Program-made: the position numbers and the translations under genes
NCBI GenBank assembly: GCA_034440575.1
Contig: JAOTOL010001240.1
Location: 248,001-312,000, forward strand
Origin: Imbricaverruca yamaguchii
Taxonomy: Eukaryota > Arthropoda > Thecostraca > Neoverrucidae
Direction of reading: 5' to 3'
Length of the DNA stretch: 64,000 nt
Shown here: positions 1 through 12,014 of the stretch, in pieces
Numbering within the stretch: position 1 is the stretch's first letter
Layout of the letters: each line of letters begins with the position of its first letter
The notes under the pieces: generated by a model
What the model was told of the DNA's origin: nothing
The model's database searches: none
What the model saw: the letters and a program-made list of their open reading frames with translations, nothing else

Positions 1-745
1 CCTTGGATGTAAGTGAACTTTGGAGGCAATGAACGCTTCCTATGAAGCCAGTTTTGGAGGAGATGATCGTTAGACGATATGAACATTGCACATTGTGAAC
101 GCATTCTCTCGAAAGTATTCTTAACTTCATTTTTCATTTTCGACGTCATAACCCTTGGACGTTGTGATTTTCGGATGTTATGAACTTTGGCAAGGTGCGA
201 ACCTTGGATGTTATGAATCCCCCCCGACGACGAAGCGTGACGGGAGGAGCCAGACAAAACGTTACATATTGACAACATGAATGTAAAAGGCCTCGTCGGT
301 GTCAGATTCAAATTCACAGAAAACTGGACATTCGCTTGAAATCGCTACCATAATAGATACCACGTGCTATATCGCGCGTGCACATTCATGCAGCTAATCG
401 ATGAAAGCCGACAAATCTGATGAAAATGGCCATAAATAGTATAACATTAACTTCCATCGATAATCATCACCAGATCGATCTAAATGACAAATCTACGATT
501 ACGATTTGTCCCTGCCTACTTTGGAAGTCGGCTGTATCGGCCAGCATGTCAAGTTTCTGCAGATGGCGCTGTCAGCGGCAACATAACGCTTCAGCTCGCT
601 TACTGGGTGGTCAGTGGAGCCGTTTTCGCATATTGGCCGTTTTCATGAGGGTTTTTGGCAAACGTTCAGCAGGGAATGTGTTTAAAATGACAATTTTGAC
701 AAATTTCTGATTGGCAGCATCAGTGTTGAGTCTGAATTCCGACAT
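1..745. other. gene-free stretch, short degenerate repeats
   Basis: No convincing gene is seen. Positions 1-215 hold several diverged copies of a short phrase like CCTTGGATGTTATGAAC. The remainder shows only small reading frames without a recognisable domain. Confidence 0.5.
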
Positions 746-757
746 CCGACAGCACCT

Positions 758-937
758 TTTGTTGTTTATTGGGTGATTCACGACGCACTATATGCATATT
801 CTCGGCTAATTGCGTCGCCCACACTGTTTCGCCGGTGGGCAGCGGGATTGGGAAATGTCCCGAGCGGAGTTAGTATCGAACCCGGGACCTTTGGTACCCA
901 GAGCCAAACACCTTAACCACTCGGCCACCCCCGCATC
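758..937 (-). mobile_element. SINE family A (tRNA-Ser/Leu-like head), with TSD
   Basis: Read on the minus strand the element opens with a tRNA-like A box (GGCCGAGTGGTTAAGGTG) and a B box inside CCCGGGTTCGATAC. It continues through a GGACATTTCCCAATCCC segment and ends in CGTGAATCACCCAATAAAC. It is flanked by a perfect 12-bp duplication CCGACAGCACCT at 746-757 and 938-949, which marks it as a retroposed insertion rather than a tRNA gene. Other family A copies are at 11627, 22291 and 25262. Confidence 0.88.
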
Positions 938-949
938 TCCGACAGCACC

Positions 950-2960
950 TGGTACCATCTGGCGACAATTACCGGTGACCAGGCCTGACACCCGCTGCTG
1001 TGTCTTGTCCAGGTCCAGAAGCTCTTAGATCTGAACATGTTTGTGGCGACAATGGTACGGTTCTTATAAGCAGCCTGCGGAAACTTGTCCTGATGAACAG
1101 AGGAAATGTGCCGAACACAATAAAAACAATCAAAGCTTAGCCATGCTTTCACCAGTGTTTAGGATACCTCGGGTGCACTGTGGTACTCAGGCGCAGATTG
1201 CTCAGTGAAATCGACCACTCTGCTGCCAAATCCAGTTCTAGTTCAGGAAGTAGCTTAATCTGTCCCACTTAAAATGGCCGGTTATATAGTTTTTCGAGGA
1301 CCTTCGTGAAAATAACCAGCATTGAACCATTCATCAATATCTCAGTTTCAATTCGATTTGGCAGAATGATGGCTGATTATATTAGATTAGACTGTGCCTC
1401 CCAGTGACGTGGTGACACTCCCTAGCCCCCCCCCCCGATTTTCGCATGGCCTGAGGTCACTGCGTAATCCACACCAATAAATCGTGTTCGTGTTCTTGGG
1501 ACAGCACCTCGCCCTTCGCTCAAATAACCAACTAAACTCATACTCCACAAGCAAGATATGCTAATTTACCTAACCATTTTCATCGAATGACTTCCCCACC
1601 GCCGTACACCATCCTTCCATGGTGGTGGAGCGGTCCTCTGTATCGACGTGCCCCTCCCCTCAACTCTTCCGCGCTCTCTGCTTTACACCTTGCCCTTCTC
1701 TGTACACCTACTCGACAGCCCGCGCTAGGGTGCTGCCACCTGTAGGTGGCAGCACCTCACATATAGGTGGCAGCACCCCACGGAAACTCAGACGAGGATG
1801 AGGGCGACACTAGTTCCGGCTACTCTTTGGTTCCAACAAAGAGATCACGGAACACAGCTCAAGAGAAACCGGCTCAGGATGGAGTTGATGGGGCGATCTT
1901 AGCCTGCAACCTGCCCCGAGGGAGGTGAGGATGAAGGTCATGATTTGAACCGATTCCCCACAGTCAACGGTAAGAGCTAATGTTGCATGACGTAGGTGAA
2001 AGAGGAGGACGAGGACGCAACTCCTATTGGTTTCGCCGCCCGTGCCTGACCATTGGATTATTGAAACTGTATCTGCATAGTACTGTATAGTTGAATCACA
2101 CGATATCTAATTTTGATTACTTATCTAAGTGTGTACAAAAAACAAAGGAATGATTCATTTAATAGCTGAATAATCGACACACTGATGATATTCAATGCAG
2201 ATCCAATCAATCGGGTGAGCATAATGCAACAATAACATATTTGGTGGCATTTAGATCACTGAGATGCTTCAGGCATTGCATTTGTAAGTGCTGTCCTACA
2301 GTATTTTATGGGATTTTGTCTTGACATGATGGCAGGGAGAGGGAAGATAAACATTATCGTGTAAGTCGAAGGGGCTTGCTCCACATGAACTGAATTGTCT
2401 GTGCCCCATGTGCTCCTGTTTGGAAAGATGTTTCTTTCTTTGGTGGACGTATTCTTCGCGCATGGATATGCATGCTATTGGTCACGACGGTTAACAAGGA
2501 AAAGTATTGTGATCCGCTTTGCTGGAAGATACAAAAATCCGTTCCCGATATTTATATCGCGTAGTTCATTTCAATTCCAAAAGTGTAAGGATAAGGAAAA
2601 ATACACAAAGTCCATCAAGTTGATGAGCACGTTCGTTGTCTATATAAGCAGTGGATGAACCGCAGGTTTGAGGTAAATCAATGGAAGCTAAGAAACGGAC
2701 GTGTGTACGGAACAATTGTATTGCATTCACTAAATATGCATATAGTTATACAATAAGTGGCAATAAATATTCCTGTTTCTCAGCGACTGAATGCGTTCGT
2801 CCCAACGAACAACTGATATAGTTCTAGACACTTGTATAATACACGCATGTCAGACTGAATGAACGAATTAAGTGATACGCATGACATACACAACTATGAT
2901 GATTCATACGCCGTGTGCTTGCCATTTCATATTTGATCTCAATCTCGCATGCCTGGTTAT
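950..2960. other. gene-free stretch
   Basis: No gene recognised. A C-run lies near 1424-1436. A short perfect hairpin is at 1729-1756 (arms GGTGCTGCCACCT / AGGTGGCAGCACC, 2-bp loop), with a third copy of the right arm at about 1765. The rest is unremarkable AT-rich sequence. Confidence 0.45.
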
Positions 2961-2964
2961 ACAA

Positions 2965-3092
2965 AGTACTAATGCTTAGTTATGCGAGTTACTAATGAAG
3001 AGCTAAACGAGTTCCTTATGCACCGCTAGACGAGTTTCTAATGCACGGCTATAAAAGTACTGATGCATAACTATGCGAGTTACTAGTGTGAA
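2965..3092. repeat. degenerate 23-bp tandem repeat
   Basis: About five diverged units of the type GAGTTACTAATGCACGGCTA follow one another between AT-rich flanks. No coding frame is preserved. Confidence 0.6.
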
Positions 3093-3094
3093 GA

Positions 3095-4169
<1,075 letters not shown>

Positions 4170-4177
<8 letters not shown>

Positions 4178-4900
4178 CCTCTCTTCTCTCTCGTCCCCTT
4201 CCCTCTCACACACAGAACCGTATCCAAGCACACCGTAATAACTACACCGGCATACACGCGTGTTTTTACCCGTGCCGTGTCCGCACGCCTTGATCGCGTG
4301 GCAATAATTGATAGCTTTCTCCAATAGCGAAAAAGGAACTGCCTCACCAAGTCAGCTAACACTGCACGAAGTTGGGATTTCATGAGCTGAAAGAAGTTTT
4401 TCTGTCGCAGACAAAATTCGTAGTGGGGACGAAAAACGTGCTTCAAAGTATGGACAACGAACCGCCCGAAAACAAAATACCATTTGTTATTGCAATAGGT
4501 CCACGCACAATGCCTTGAAGTGCACTTTGCTTTTTCATGAATTTAACTACATTTACCCGAACAGTAACAACTGAAATTATATCGTACGTGAGCAATGACA
4601 TTGAGATGGGGGTACCGGACAAATATTCCGATTCAATGTCTACCGATTCCTTCCAGTCAATTGAGATCACGCAGGCTAGAACAGAGTTACCAAATCGGTG
4701 CAAGAAAAGAACCACACGGTGCAGCCTGGTTATTGTGTGCACAGTACATGCGCTAGTCATGACCAGCGTGGGCGCAGCCGGAGCCAGTCAATTCTTAGTT
4801 AGTTAGATGTTTGGGCGCCTCGACCAGAATTGATCATTCGCGCCCGAGGCAGTCAATTCTCACTTAGATACGAAAGAAGTTCAGATGAGCGACCTGTCCA
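4170..4900. other. gene-free stretch
   Basis: No gene recognised between the compound microsatellite and the minisatellite. Confidence 0.4.
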
Positions 4901-4904
4901 GCCC

Positions 4905-5745
4905 AAGTCGACCATGACACTGCGACTTGTCCGACCCCAGCCGACCATGACACTGCGACCTGTCCGACCCCAGCCGACCATGACACTCGACCTGTCCGAC
5001 CCCAGCCGACCATGACACTGCGACCTGTCCGACCACACTGCGACCTGCACGAACTGTGACCTGCCCGACCCCAGCCGACCATGACACTGCGACCTGTCCG
5101 ACCCCAGCCGACCATGACACTGCGACCTGTCCGACCCCAGCCGACCATGACACTGCGACCTGTCCGACCCCAGCCGACCATGACACTGCGACCTGTCCGA
5201 CCCCAGCCGACCATGACACTGCGACCTGCCCGACCCCAGCCGACCATGACACTGCGACCTGTCCGACCCCAGCCGACCATGACACTGCGACCTGTCCGAC
5301 CCCAGCCGACCATGACACTGCGACCTGTCCGACCCCAGCCAGTCATGACACTGCGACCTGTCCGACCCCAGCCAGTCATGACACTGCGACCTGTCCGACC
5401 CCAGCCGACCATGACACTGCGACCTGTCCGACCCCAGCCGACCATGACACTGCGACCTGTCCGACCCCAGCCGACCATGACACTGCGACCTGCCCGACCC
5501 AAGTCGATCATGACACTGCGACCTGTCCGACCCCAGCCGACCATGACATTGCGACCTCCCCGACCCCCAACCGATCATGACACTGCGACCTGCCCGACCC
5601 CAGCCGACCATGACACTGCGACCTGTCCGACCCCAGCCATCATGACACTGCGACCTGTCCGACCCCAGCCGACCATGACACTGCAACCTGTCCGACCCCA
5701 GCCAGTCATGACACTGCAACCTGTCCGACCCCAGTCGACCATCAC
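4905..5745. repeat. 33-bp minisatellite, about 25 units
   Basis: Unit core is CGACCTGTCCGACCCCAGCC followed by GACCATGACACTG. Units are near identical in the middle; truncated or variant units lie at about 4985-5065 and 5490-5640. Because 33 is divisible by three, frames stay open on both strands, giving repetitive predicted peptides up to 301 residues. No start context, splice site or flanking coding sequence supports translation. Confidence 0.95.
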
Positions 5746-5759
5746 GGTATTCATACATT

Positions 5760-6990
5760 GAAGCTCCTTTGTCAGTGTTTATTGTACGGCCTTCTTCACT
5801 CGAAGTAGACCGACTAAGTGAACTTTGATGTTTGTCAACTTTCGTCGCAGCATTTCCTATTTAATCGCATTACAGACACAGTGTATAGCACAGGCATTGC
5901 AGACATCCTGACAATCTATCCGGTGTGATACAGATCATTTATCGTCAAATGTAGACATTACACGTTGCATCATCATACTGCGAACGCCGAACAATGGAGT
6001 AAAACTGGCTGTTGCCAAAGCAGCAACTGGCCCGAGAAGGAGTCCAATGCTTCCACGAAGGTATCCTTTGTTGAGCCAGGCGTGCATCCAGCGACAACTG
6101 CATAATCAGTTACACACCAATTCTCACGAGCGTCCTCCGTTAGCAAACTTCAACGCCAGATTCAAGGAGCAGTGGAGTGCAATTTAACCTGAGAGGACCT
6201 CGAATGAGTGGGTGAGTTGGATAGTGACCTAGCTGTACTGCAGCCGACATCGCCACACGGTGACAGGCTGCCAAACTTCACGCACACGCACACACTATCT
6301 GGACACGATACATGCAATACTTGCATTTCGTGGTATAGATCTGGCATCAGCCTGAAATAGTCGTCATGTATAATTGTGCGAATAACATCATTGCATCGTA
6401 GCATGGGGTGACTTAGAACTAGGTGCGCTGACCTTCTCAGCCGGAGGCTAAATGCGAGCGCGAGTGGCAGCACGAATCCTGTCTAGCCGAAACACGGAGG
6501 TCAAGGGTCAACGTTCTGTTCGCGAAGCCACTGGAGGTTCGAGAAAATGATACTGCAGAATGATTCCATACAGTGGCTGATCCCGACGATCCCGCCGATC
6601 AGCCCCCAGTTCCGGTTGGAACTCCGACAAAGTAATCGATCTGGATCTTGGCCGAACTGTGTAATTGGATTCACGATCCTTGATAATGGACCCGGTGCCC
6701 ACGATCGAGAAACGTTGCAGGTGAGCATGGTACGCACGAGCACGATGCAGCGAACGACCGCGGGGAAATGAGTCCACTCCAAGAGAGGGTACAATGAATG
6801 CTGCTGATCGGCTGGATTTAAACGTTTCACGTCAAATTTCGCAGTGTCAATTGGGGGGAGCGAATGCGTGTGCCACCTAGATCCGAGTTAGAGACAGCCG
6901 CAAAAGTTGAAAGTCAGGATGACGTGTAATCCCGACTGCCTGCGCAATTTTCTACAGTTTGTTTTCCGGTTGCGTGTCTGGGACACTGGT
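5760..6990. other. gene-free 3' flank of the secreted-protein gene
   Basis: No gene recognised. About 6428-6480 resembles part of SINE family D (GGCTAAATGCGAGCGCG). The stretch contains the untranslated 3' side of the minus-strand gene that stops at 7002; no clear poly(A) signal was picked out. Confidence 0.4.
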
Positions 6991-7340
6991 GTCTCGGATA
7001 CTTATGTCTCAGATTTCTTATCCTCAGAGACCGGTGTCTCGGGCACTTTTGTGTCAGATTTATGTTTCTCAGAGATGGTTGTCTCGGGTACCTGTTCCTC
7101 AGATTTCTGTTCCCCAGAGGCCGGTGTCTCGGGTACCTGTGTCTCAGATTTATGCTCCTCAGAGGCCAGTGTCTCGGGTACTTCGGTCTCAGATATATGC
7201 TCCTCAGAGACCGGTGCCTCGGGTACCTGTGTCTCAGATTTATGTTCCTCAGAGACCAGTGTCTCGGGTACCTGTGTCTCAGATTTATGTCCCTCAGAGG
7301 CTGGTGTCCCGGGTACCTGTGTCTCAGAGATCACAGATCC
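6975..7340 (-). repeat. 45-bp coding tandem repeat at the C-terminus, running past the stop
   Basis: About eight 45-bp units encode SETQVPETPVSEEHK-like peptides, acidic and Thr/Pro-rich. The TAA at 7002-7004 occupies the position where other units have CAG or a similar codon. Recognisable repeat sequence continues in frame for a short way beyond it (VSETPVSQ). Confidence 0.85.
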
Positions 7341-9143
7341 CGCCGCCCTCGTGTCGAAAACAGCAGCATCGGCATCTGACCGTCGGTACCCCTCGGGCCC
7401 ACCGAAGAAACCACCGCCATACCGACCACCATACCCACCCGCATAACCACCGCCATACCCACCAGCATAGCCACCGGCATACCCTTCCGAATACTCACCG
7501 CCGTATCCACCCGCATAACCACCTCCATAACCACTGCCTACCTCCCGACCACCATGCAGTTCGCCTATGCCGTGGCCACTATAGACTCCGGAAACGTGGT
7601 AGTCTCCGTAGGCCCCGGCGCCGGGATTGTGGTAGTCTCCGGGAATACGGTAGTCTCCGTAGTATGTGGCTGACTGGTCAGAGGTGAAGCTGACGGGCTG
7701 CGTGATTTGGTGGTACTCGATGTTTTCTATCGGCTGGCTGTGTCCGTACCCGACGTCCGAGTGCGCAACGTCGCCGCCGTACACACCGGCGCCGCCGTAC
7801 CCGGCGCCGACGGGCAGCCGGAGAGTGGCCGGGGCGTAGCCGGACGGCTCGCGCCCGCCGCCGCCGCCGTATCCGGCGCCGACGGGCAGCCGGAGAGTGG
7901 CCGGGGCGTAGCCGGACGGCTCGCGCCCGCCGCCGCTGACGTAGCCCAGGCCGCCGTACCCGCCGACGTAGCCGGAGCCGGCTGTCGCGCCGGCGGCAGC
8001 ACCGCCGGCGTGCCGGTACGGCGGCAGCGGGTAGCCCACCGGCACGCCGCCGTAGCCGGCCGGCCGGTACCAGTCCACCGCCAGTGGACCTGTGGAGAGG
8101 TGGACGGGACGCGGCGCCGTGGTGACCGGCGCGCGGTACGGCTTGGGCGTGTCGTAGCCGCCGTGCAGCTGCGGGCGGGCGGTGGGCGCGCGCGGCGGCG
8201 CCGCGTAGTCGTCCACCGGCTGGGCGCCCGAGTTGGAGTAGGAGAGGGAGATGTGCGTCTTGTACGGGTCGACCGACACCGTGTCACCGTGCCGGACACC
8301 GTGGCCGCCCTGCAGCGGGCTGAAGTCGCGCGAGGTGGGCCCGGTAGGGCGGGATTGGTCCGGCGTTCCGTACGGGTCGACGGACACGGTGTCGGCCGAC
8401 CGGACACGGTGTTGCTGCGAGGTCAGGTCGGCCGGCCGGCCGCGGCCGCCCGGCAGCGGGCTGAAGTCGCGCGAGCTGGGCCCGGCCGAGCGCGACTGGC
8501 CCGGCGCGCCGTCGGCCCGCTGCGCGGTCAGGTCGGTCAGGTCGGCCAGGTCGGTCCGGTCAGGCCGACCGGCGGCGCCGTCCCAGGAGCTGGAGACGAC
8601 GGCGCGCGAGCGGTCGGCCGGCTCGGTCGGCGCCCGCCCGGCTCGCACGTCGCGGCCGCCCGCGGACTCGACGCGGTCCGGATAGGCGTCGTCGAGGTCG
8701 GTCTCGGTGTCGCCGTGCGGTCCGGCGACGCGCCGCGGCGAGCCCGAGTCGGACGGTCCGCCGTGCGCCCGCGGCGGCGCATACTCGTCCACGGAAAAGT
8801 CGCCGTCGACGCCGAAAACGTCGTCGACGGCGAAGTCGCCGCCGACGGAAAAGCCGCGACTGTCGGGGACTCCGTCGTAAAAGTCGAGCGGAAGTTCCCC
8901 GCCCGCTGGCCCGCCACCCGGCGCCGGCTCGCCTCCGCCAGCGCCACCTGGCGACTGTCCGGCGACCTGCCGCGGCGACTCCGGCGACTGCTCGGCCAGG
9001 TGAGGGTAGCCGGGCGCGGCCGTGTCGGCAGATCCGAAGACAGACGGCTTGGGTGTGCCGTACTCCTGCAGCCGGGCCAGGTCGTCGGGCCGCACCGGGC
9101 CGAACAGCTGACCTTGCGCCGCGCCGGACAGGGTGACCACTAC
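7002..9143 (-). CDS. secreted Gly/Tyr-rich protein, coding exon 2 (terminal)
   Basis: The open frame has no ATG near its 5' end but begins immediately after a CCCTCAG acceptor, as expected for an internal or terminal exon. It is strongly GC3-rich. It encodes residues 22-734, including the end of the signal peptide and all mature sequence. Confidence 0.85.
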   Translation of the reverse strand, partial: VVVTLSGAAQGQLFGPVRPDDLARLQEYGTPKPSVFGSADTAAPGYPHLAEQSPESPRQVAGQSPGGAGGGEPAPGGGPAGGELPLDFYDGVPDSRGFSVGGDFAVDDVFGVDGDFSVDEYAPPRAHGGPSDSGSPRRVAGPHGDTETDLDDAYPDRVESAGGRDVRAGRAPTEPADRSRAVVSSSWDGAAGRPDRTDLADLTDLTAQRADGAPGQSRSAGPSSRDFSPLPGGRGRPADLTSQQHRVRSADTVSVDPYGTPDQSRPTGPTSRDFSPLQGGHGVRHGDTVSVDPYKTHISLSYSNSGAQPVDDYAAPPRAPTARPQLHGGYDTPKPYRAPVTTAPRPVHLSTGPLAVDWYRPAGYGGVPVGYPLPPYRHAGGAAAGATAGSGYVGGYGGLGYVSGGGREPSGYAPATLRLPVGAGYGGGGGREPSGYAPATLRLPVGAGYGGAGVYGGDVAHSDVGYGHSQPIENIEYHQITQPVSFTSDQSATYYGDYRIPGDYHNPGAGAYGDYHVSGVYSGHGIGELHGGREVGSGYGGGYAGGYGGEYSEGYAGGYAGGYGGGYAGGYGGRYGGGFFGGPEGYRRSDADAAVFDTRAAGSVISETQVPGTPASEGHKSETQVPETLVSEEHKSETQVPEAPVSEEHISETEVPETLASEEHKSETQVPETPASGEQKSEEQVPETTISEKHKSDTKVPETPVSEDKKSET

Positions 9144-10622
9144 CTGAGGGCGGCGGACGGGTTAGTCCCGCTGACGTCCCACTAACCCGCCACTGACGTC
9201 CCACTGACTTCCCACTGACATCCCACTGACTTCCCACTGACATCCCACTGACATCCCACTGACATCCCACTGACATCCCACTGACATCCAATGACATTAC
9301 ACTGACCTGCCACTTACATCCCAATGATGTCCCACTAACTTCCCATTGACTTCATACTGACATCCCACTAACTTCCCACTGACATCCAATGACATCACAC
9401 TCACATGCCACTTACATCCTAATGACGTCCCACTGACTTCCCACTGACTTCCCACTGACATCCCACTGACATCCCACTGACATCACACTGACATCACACT
9501 GACATCCCACTGACATCCCACTGACTTGCCACTGACGTCTCACTGACACCCCACTGACATCCCACTGACATCCAATGACTTCTCACTGACATTCTACCGA
9601 CAAGCTTTGTTCTCTCTGGCATTCTCTTCTTGGCCATATTTTAGTTCAAGCAGGGGGTGCTGCGGCAATTATATTCCTTGTAATACTATATTCCTTGTAA
9701 TACTATTCCTTGTAATGCTATTCCTTGTAATACTGTATTCCTTGTCTCTTTCAGTTTTTCAACTCGTTCGTGTCCAAGACACAGCTAAGTATCTTCATAG
9801 CTATCCTTCCCCACCCATGAAGAAAAACACAGCTGATTATGGAGTTCTGCACATTGCAGTGTGGGATACGCTAAAGTTCAGAAAACAGAGCATATCGCAT
9901 AGGAGCATGGCGAAACACAACAAACCAGTGTAGAGTAAGTTGTTGGGATTTACGGCAGTATCGTCATGGCACCAGTGCTCAGCGTGACAGAAGAGAGCAA
10001 AACATCACAAAGCTCACAAGCAGAGGGCAAATAAAAACGAAGAAAGTAGCATAGCATCGTGCAATAGATCAGCACGTAGCCGAACATAGCAATGAATAGT
10101 AGAAGAGGGAAAATTGTGCATCGAGCAATATGGTAGAGAGCATAGCGATTGGTAACAGGGGACAGTCAAACACATTAGAGTCCAATGGAGCATACCAAAA
10201 CACAGATCGTAGTCAAACATGCCAGAACATAGCCAAGCATGACATAACATAGCCAAGCATGCCGGAACAGAGCCAAACATGCCAGAGCATACCAAAGCGT
10301 AGCAGAACATAGCCAAGCATGCCAATACACAGCCAAACATGCTGGAACATAGCAAAATGTACCAGAACATAGCCAAGCATGACAGAACATAGTGCGACAT
10401 GGCGAAGCACGCCGAAACGTAGGACATAATCAAGCATGCCATGACATAGCCAATCGTGACAGAACGCAGTAGGATATGGTGAAGCATGCCAGAACGCAGC
10501 AGAACATAGCCAAGCACATCAGAACATAGCTGTGTCCTGCGGATCCGAGGTCCACTCACCTGGAGAGCTGTCAGGAGCCAGGTCCGACGCGGGAAGCGAC
10601 CTCTGTTGACCTGGCGAGCCAT
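7002..10622 (-). CDS. secreted Gly/Tyr-rich repeat protein, two exons (join 10622..10560, 9143..7002)
   Basis: Exon 1 (10622-10560) has ATG in good context (GCAATGG), 21 codons and donor CAG|GTGAGT. Exon 2 opens after a pyrimidine-bearing CCGCCCTCAG acceptor at 9143 and runs to TAA at 7002-7004, both phase 0. The junction restores a signal peptide: a basic N-region (RGRFPRR), then LLTALQVVVTLSGAAQG, likely cleaved near QLFG. The mature part has an acidic Ser/Asp/Pro-rich region (about residues 60-330), then a Gly/Tyr-rich region (GGYGG, GYAGGYGG) with a duplicated 24-residue block. It ends in about eight units of SETQVPETPVSEEHK. No Cys-rich or chitin-binding R&R motif is visible. Composition suggests an extracellular structural, cuticle or adhesive matrix protein, but this is inference. 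An in-frame upstream ATG at 10700 would add 26 residues; the signal peptide favours 10622. Confidence 0.8.
7796..7940 (-). repeat. 72-bp tandem duplication inside the exon
   Basis: Two adjacent, almost identical 72-bp blocks each encode a 24-residue segment containing REPSGYAPATLRLPVGAGYG. The period is a multiple of three, so frame is kept. This indicates recent in-frame expansion of the Gly/Tyr domain. Confidence 0.9.
9174..9600. repeat. intronic 10-12-bp minisatellite
   Basis: Dozens of units such as CATCCCACTGA with variants (TTCCCACTGA, CATCACACTGA, CATCCAATGA). The array lies inside the single intron of the secreted-protein gene, starting about 30 bp from the acceptor of exon 2. Confidence 0.93.
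10160..10540. repeat. intronic about 20-bp degenerate tandem repeat
   Basis: Units like AACATAGCCAAGCATGCCAG recur about 17 times with substitutions and small indels. The array ends about 20 bp from the donor of exon 1 of the secreted-protein gene. Confidence 0.85.
10560..10622 (-). CDS. secreted Gly/Tyr-rich protein, coding exon 1
   Basis: Twenty-one codons encode the basic start of the signal peptide. The exon ends CTCTCCAG|GTGAGTGG on the minus strand, a near-consensus donor in phase 0. Confidence 0.78.
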
Positions 10623-10689
10623 TGCTGGGCGCTGGCGACTGGCCGTGGCCGTGAGGCTGGCCGCGGGACACTGATCAGAGGACAGCTGA

Positions 10690-10985
10690 TCCGTCGTCAC
10701 TGATTGTCACTGATCTGTCGTGTCACTGATTGCCACACAGCTGTCGTTAATTATTGTCACTGAGCTGTCGTTTTAGTGATTATCACGAGTCTGTCGTCAC
10801 TGATTGTCACTGATCCGTCGTCGCTGATTGTCACTGATTGTCACTGATCTGTCGTCACTGATTGTCACAGAGCTGTCGTCACTGATTGTCACTGATCTGT
10901 CGTCACTGATTGTCACTGATCTGTCGTCACTTATTGTTACTGAGCTGTCGTCAGTGATTGTCACAGAGCTGTCGTTGCTGTACGA
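10690..10985. repeat. about 24-bp tandem repeat upstream of the secreted-protein gene
   Basis: Units of GTCGTCACTGATTGTCACTG type with GAGCTG/GATCTG variants. It lies 70-360 bp upstream of the minus-strand ATG and would therefore overlap its 5' UTR or promoter. Confidence 0.88.
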
Positions 10986-11029
10986 CGGCAGCAGTGATGA
11001 TATCTGCGGTGGGTGTCGTCTCGCCTAAG

Positions 11030-11345
11030 AGATGTCTCGTCTCGCCAAGGAGATGTCTCGTCCGCGCAAGGAGATGTCTCGTCCGCCGCAAGAGATGTCT
11101 CGTCCGCCGCAGGAGATGTCTCGTCCGCCGCAGGAGATTCTCGTCCCGCCGCAGGAGATTCTCGTCCGCCGCAGGAGCTACGCTCTTCCGTCGGCGGAGC
11201 TGCGCTCTTCTGTGGCGGGAGCTACGCTCTTCTGTCGTGGGAACTGCGCTCTTCTGTGGCGGGAGCTACGCTCTTCTGTCGTGGGAGCTGCGCTCTTCTG
11301 CCGCGGGAGCTGCGCTCTTCTGCCGCGGGAGCTACCGCTCTTCTG
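11030..11345. repeat. two abutting minisatellites (about 21 bp and about 21-22 bp)
   Basis: The left part repeats GAGATGTCTCGTCCGCCGCAG and the right part repeats GGGAGCTACGCTCTTCTG with TCGT/CCGC variants. The open frames across it are repeat-derived. Confidence 0.9.
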
Positions 11346-11626
11346 CCGCTCAACTGGCGGCGGCGGTGGTGGCGGCGGCGAGCCGTGGCGCGCACTTTCA
11401 TTGTGCGCGCATCGAAGCGCTTCGCCGTCACGAGCGCCGCTCACTGCGATTTCGCGCCAAAAGCTGCGAGCGGCACCGCGTCGTCACGCCACGGTGACGG
11501 CGCTTCATTGCGCCACAAAGGGCGGCAATGCGACGCGGTGCGTCACAGCGCGTCACAGCGCGTTACGGGCATGGCATGGGGAGTGCCGCATGGCCTGGCG
11601 GCTCATGGTGAGGCGTGAGGAACGAA
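11346..11626. other. GC-rich stretch without a recognised gene
   Basis: CpG-rich, including tandem GCGTCACAGC motifs near 11540-11565. It could be part of a promoter for the minus-strand gene, but no specific site is recognised. Confidence 0.3.
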
Positions 11627-11771
11627 GGGGCGGGGGTGGCCGAGTGGTTGAGATGTTTGGTTCCGGGTGCTAAGGGTCCCGGGTTCGACACTCGCGCCGC
11701 TCAGGACATTTGCCAATCCCGCGGCCCGCCGGCGAAACAGTGTGGGCGGTGCCATTAGCCGTGAATGTGCA
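11627..11771 (+). mobile_element. SINE family A, 3' end lost
   Basis: Starts GGGGCGGGGGTGGCCGAGTG, with B box GGGTTCGACACT and the family segment through GCCATTAGCCGTGAATGTGC. It then runs into a GAAGACGAAGAC-type simple repeat (11772-11845) instead of the usual tail. Confidence 0.8.
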
Positions 11772-11861
11772 ACGAAGACGAAGACGATGATGAAGACGAA
11801 AACGAAGACGAAGACGAAGCAGAAAAAGAAGAGAAAACCTTTGGTTTTGTTGCGTCCCTGC

Positions 11862-12012
11862 TGGATTGCTGCGTCTGCTGCTATGCCACACTCAGTCGCC
11901 AACGTCTCACGCGGACTAGTCGCGGGTGCACTCGGTAATCCCGCCGGCTGTTGGATTCGAACCCACGATCTTGCGATCGAGAGTGCAGCGTCCTATGGGC
12001 CGAGCGACAGCG
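11862..12012 (-). mobile_element. SINE family C (tRNA-Lys-like head), diverged
   Basis: On the minus strand ACTCTCGATCGCAAGATCG and GTGGGTTCGAATCC form an anticodon-arm/B-box-like head. A GCGACTAGTCCGCGTGAGAC segment follows, equivalent to the shared tail of families B and C. The A box is poorly preserved. Confidence 0.65.
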
Positions 12013-12014
12013 AC

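Noticed and set aside
4853..5761. 301-residue and related frames with a GRLGSDRSQCH-type repeat
   Set aside because: A 33-bp minisatellite keeps all frames open; there is no start context or homology.
7707..9185. 492-residue plus-strand frame
   Set aside because: Antisense shadow of the GC-rich secreted-protein exon; Arg/Val/Ala-rich composition typical of the opposite strand of a GC3-biased gene.
10014..10700. 228-residue minus-strand frame
   Set aside because: Only its first part overlaps the real exon 1. The rest reads through the donor into an intronic tandem repeat.
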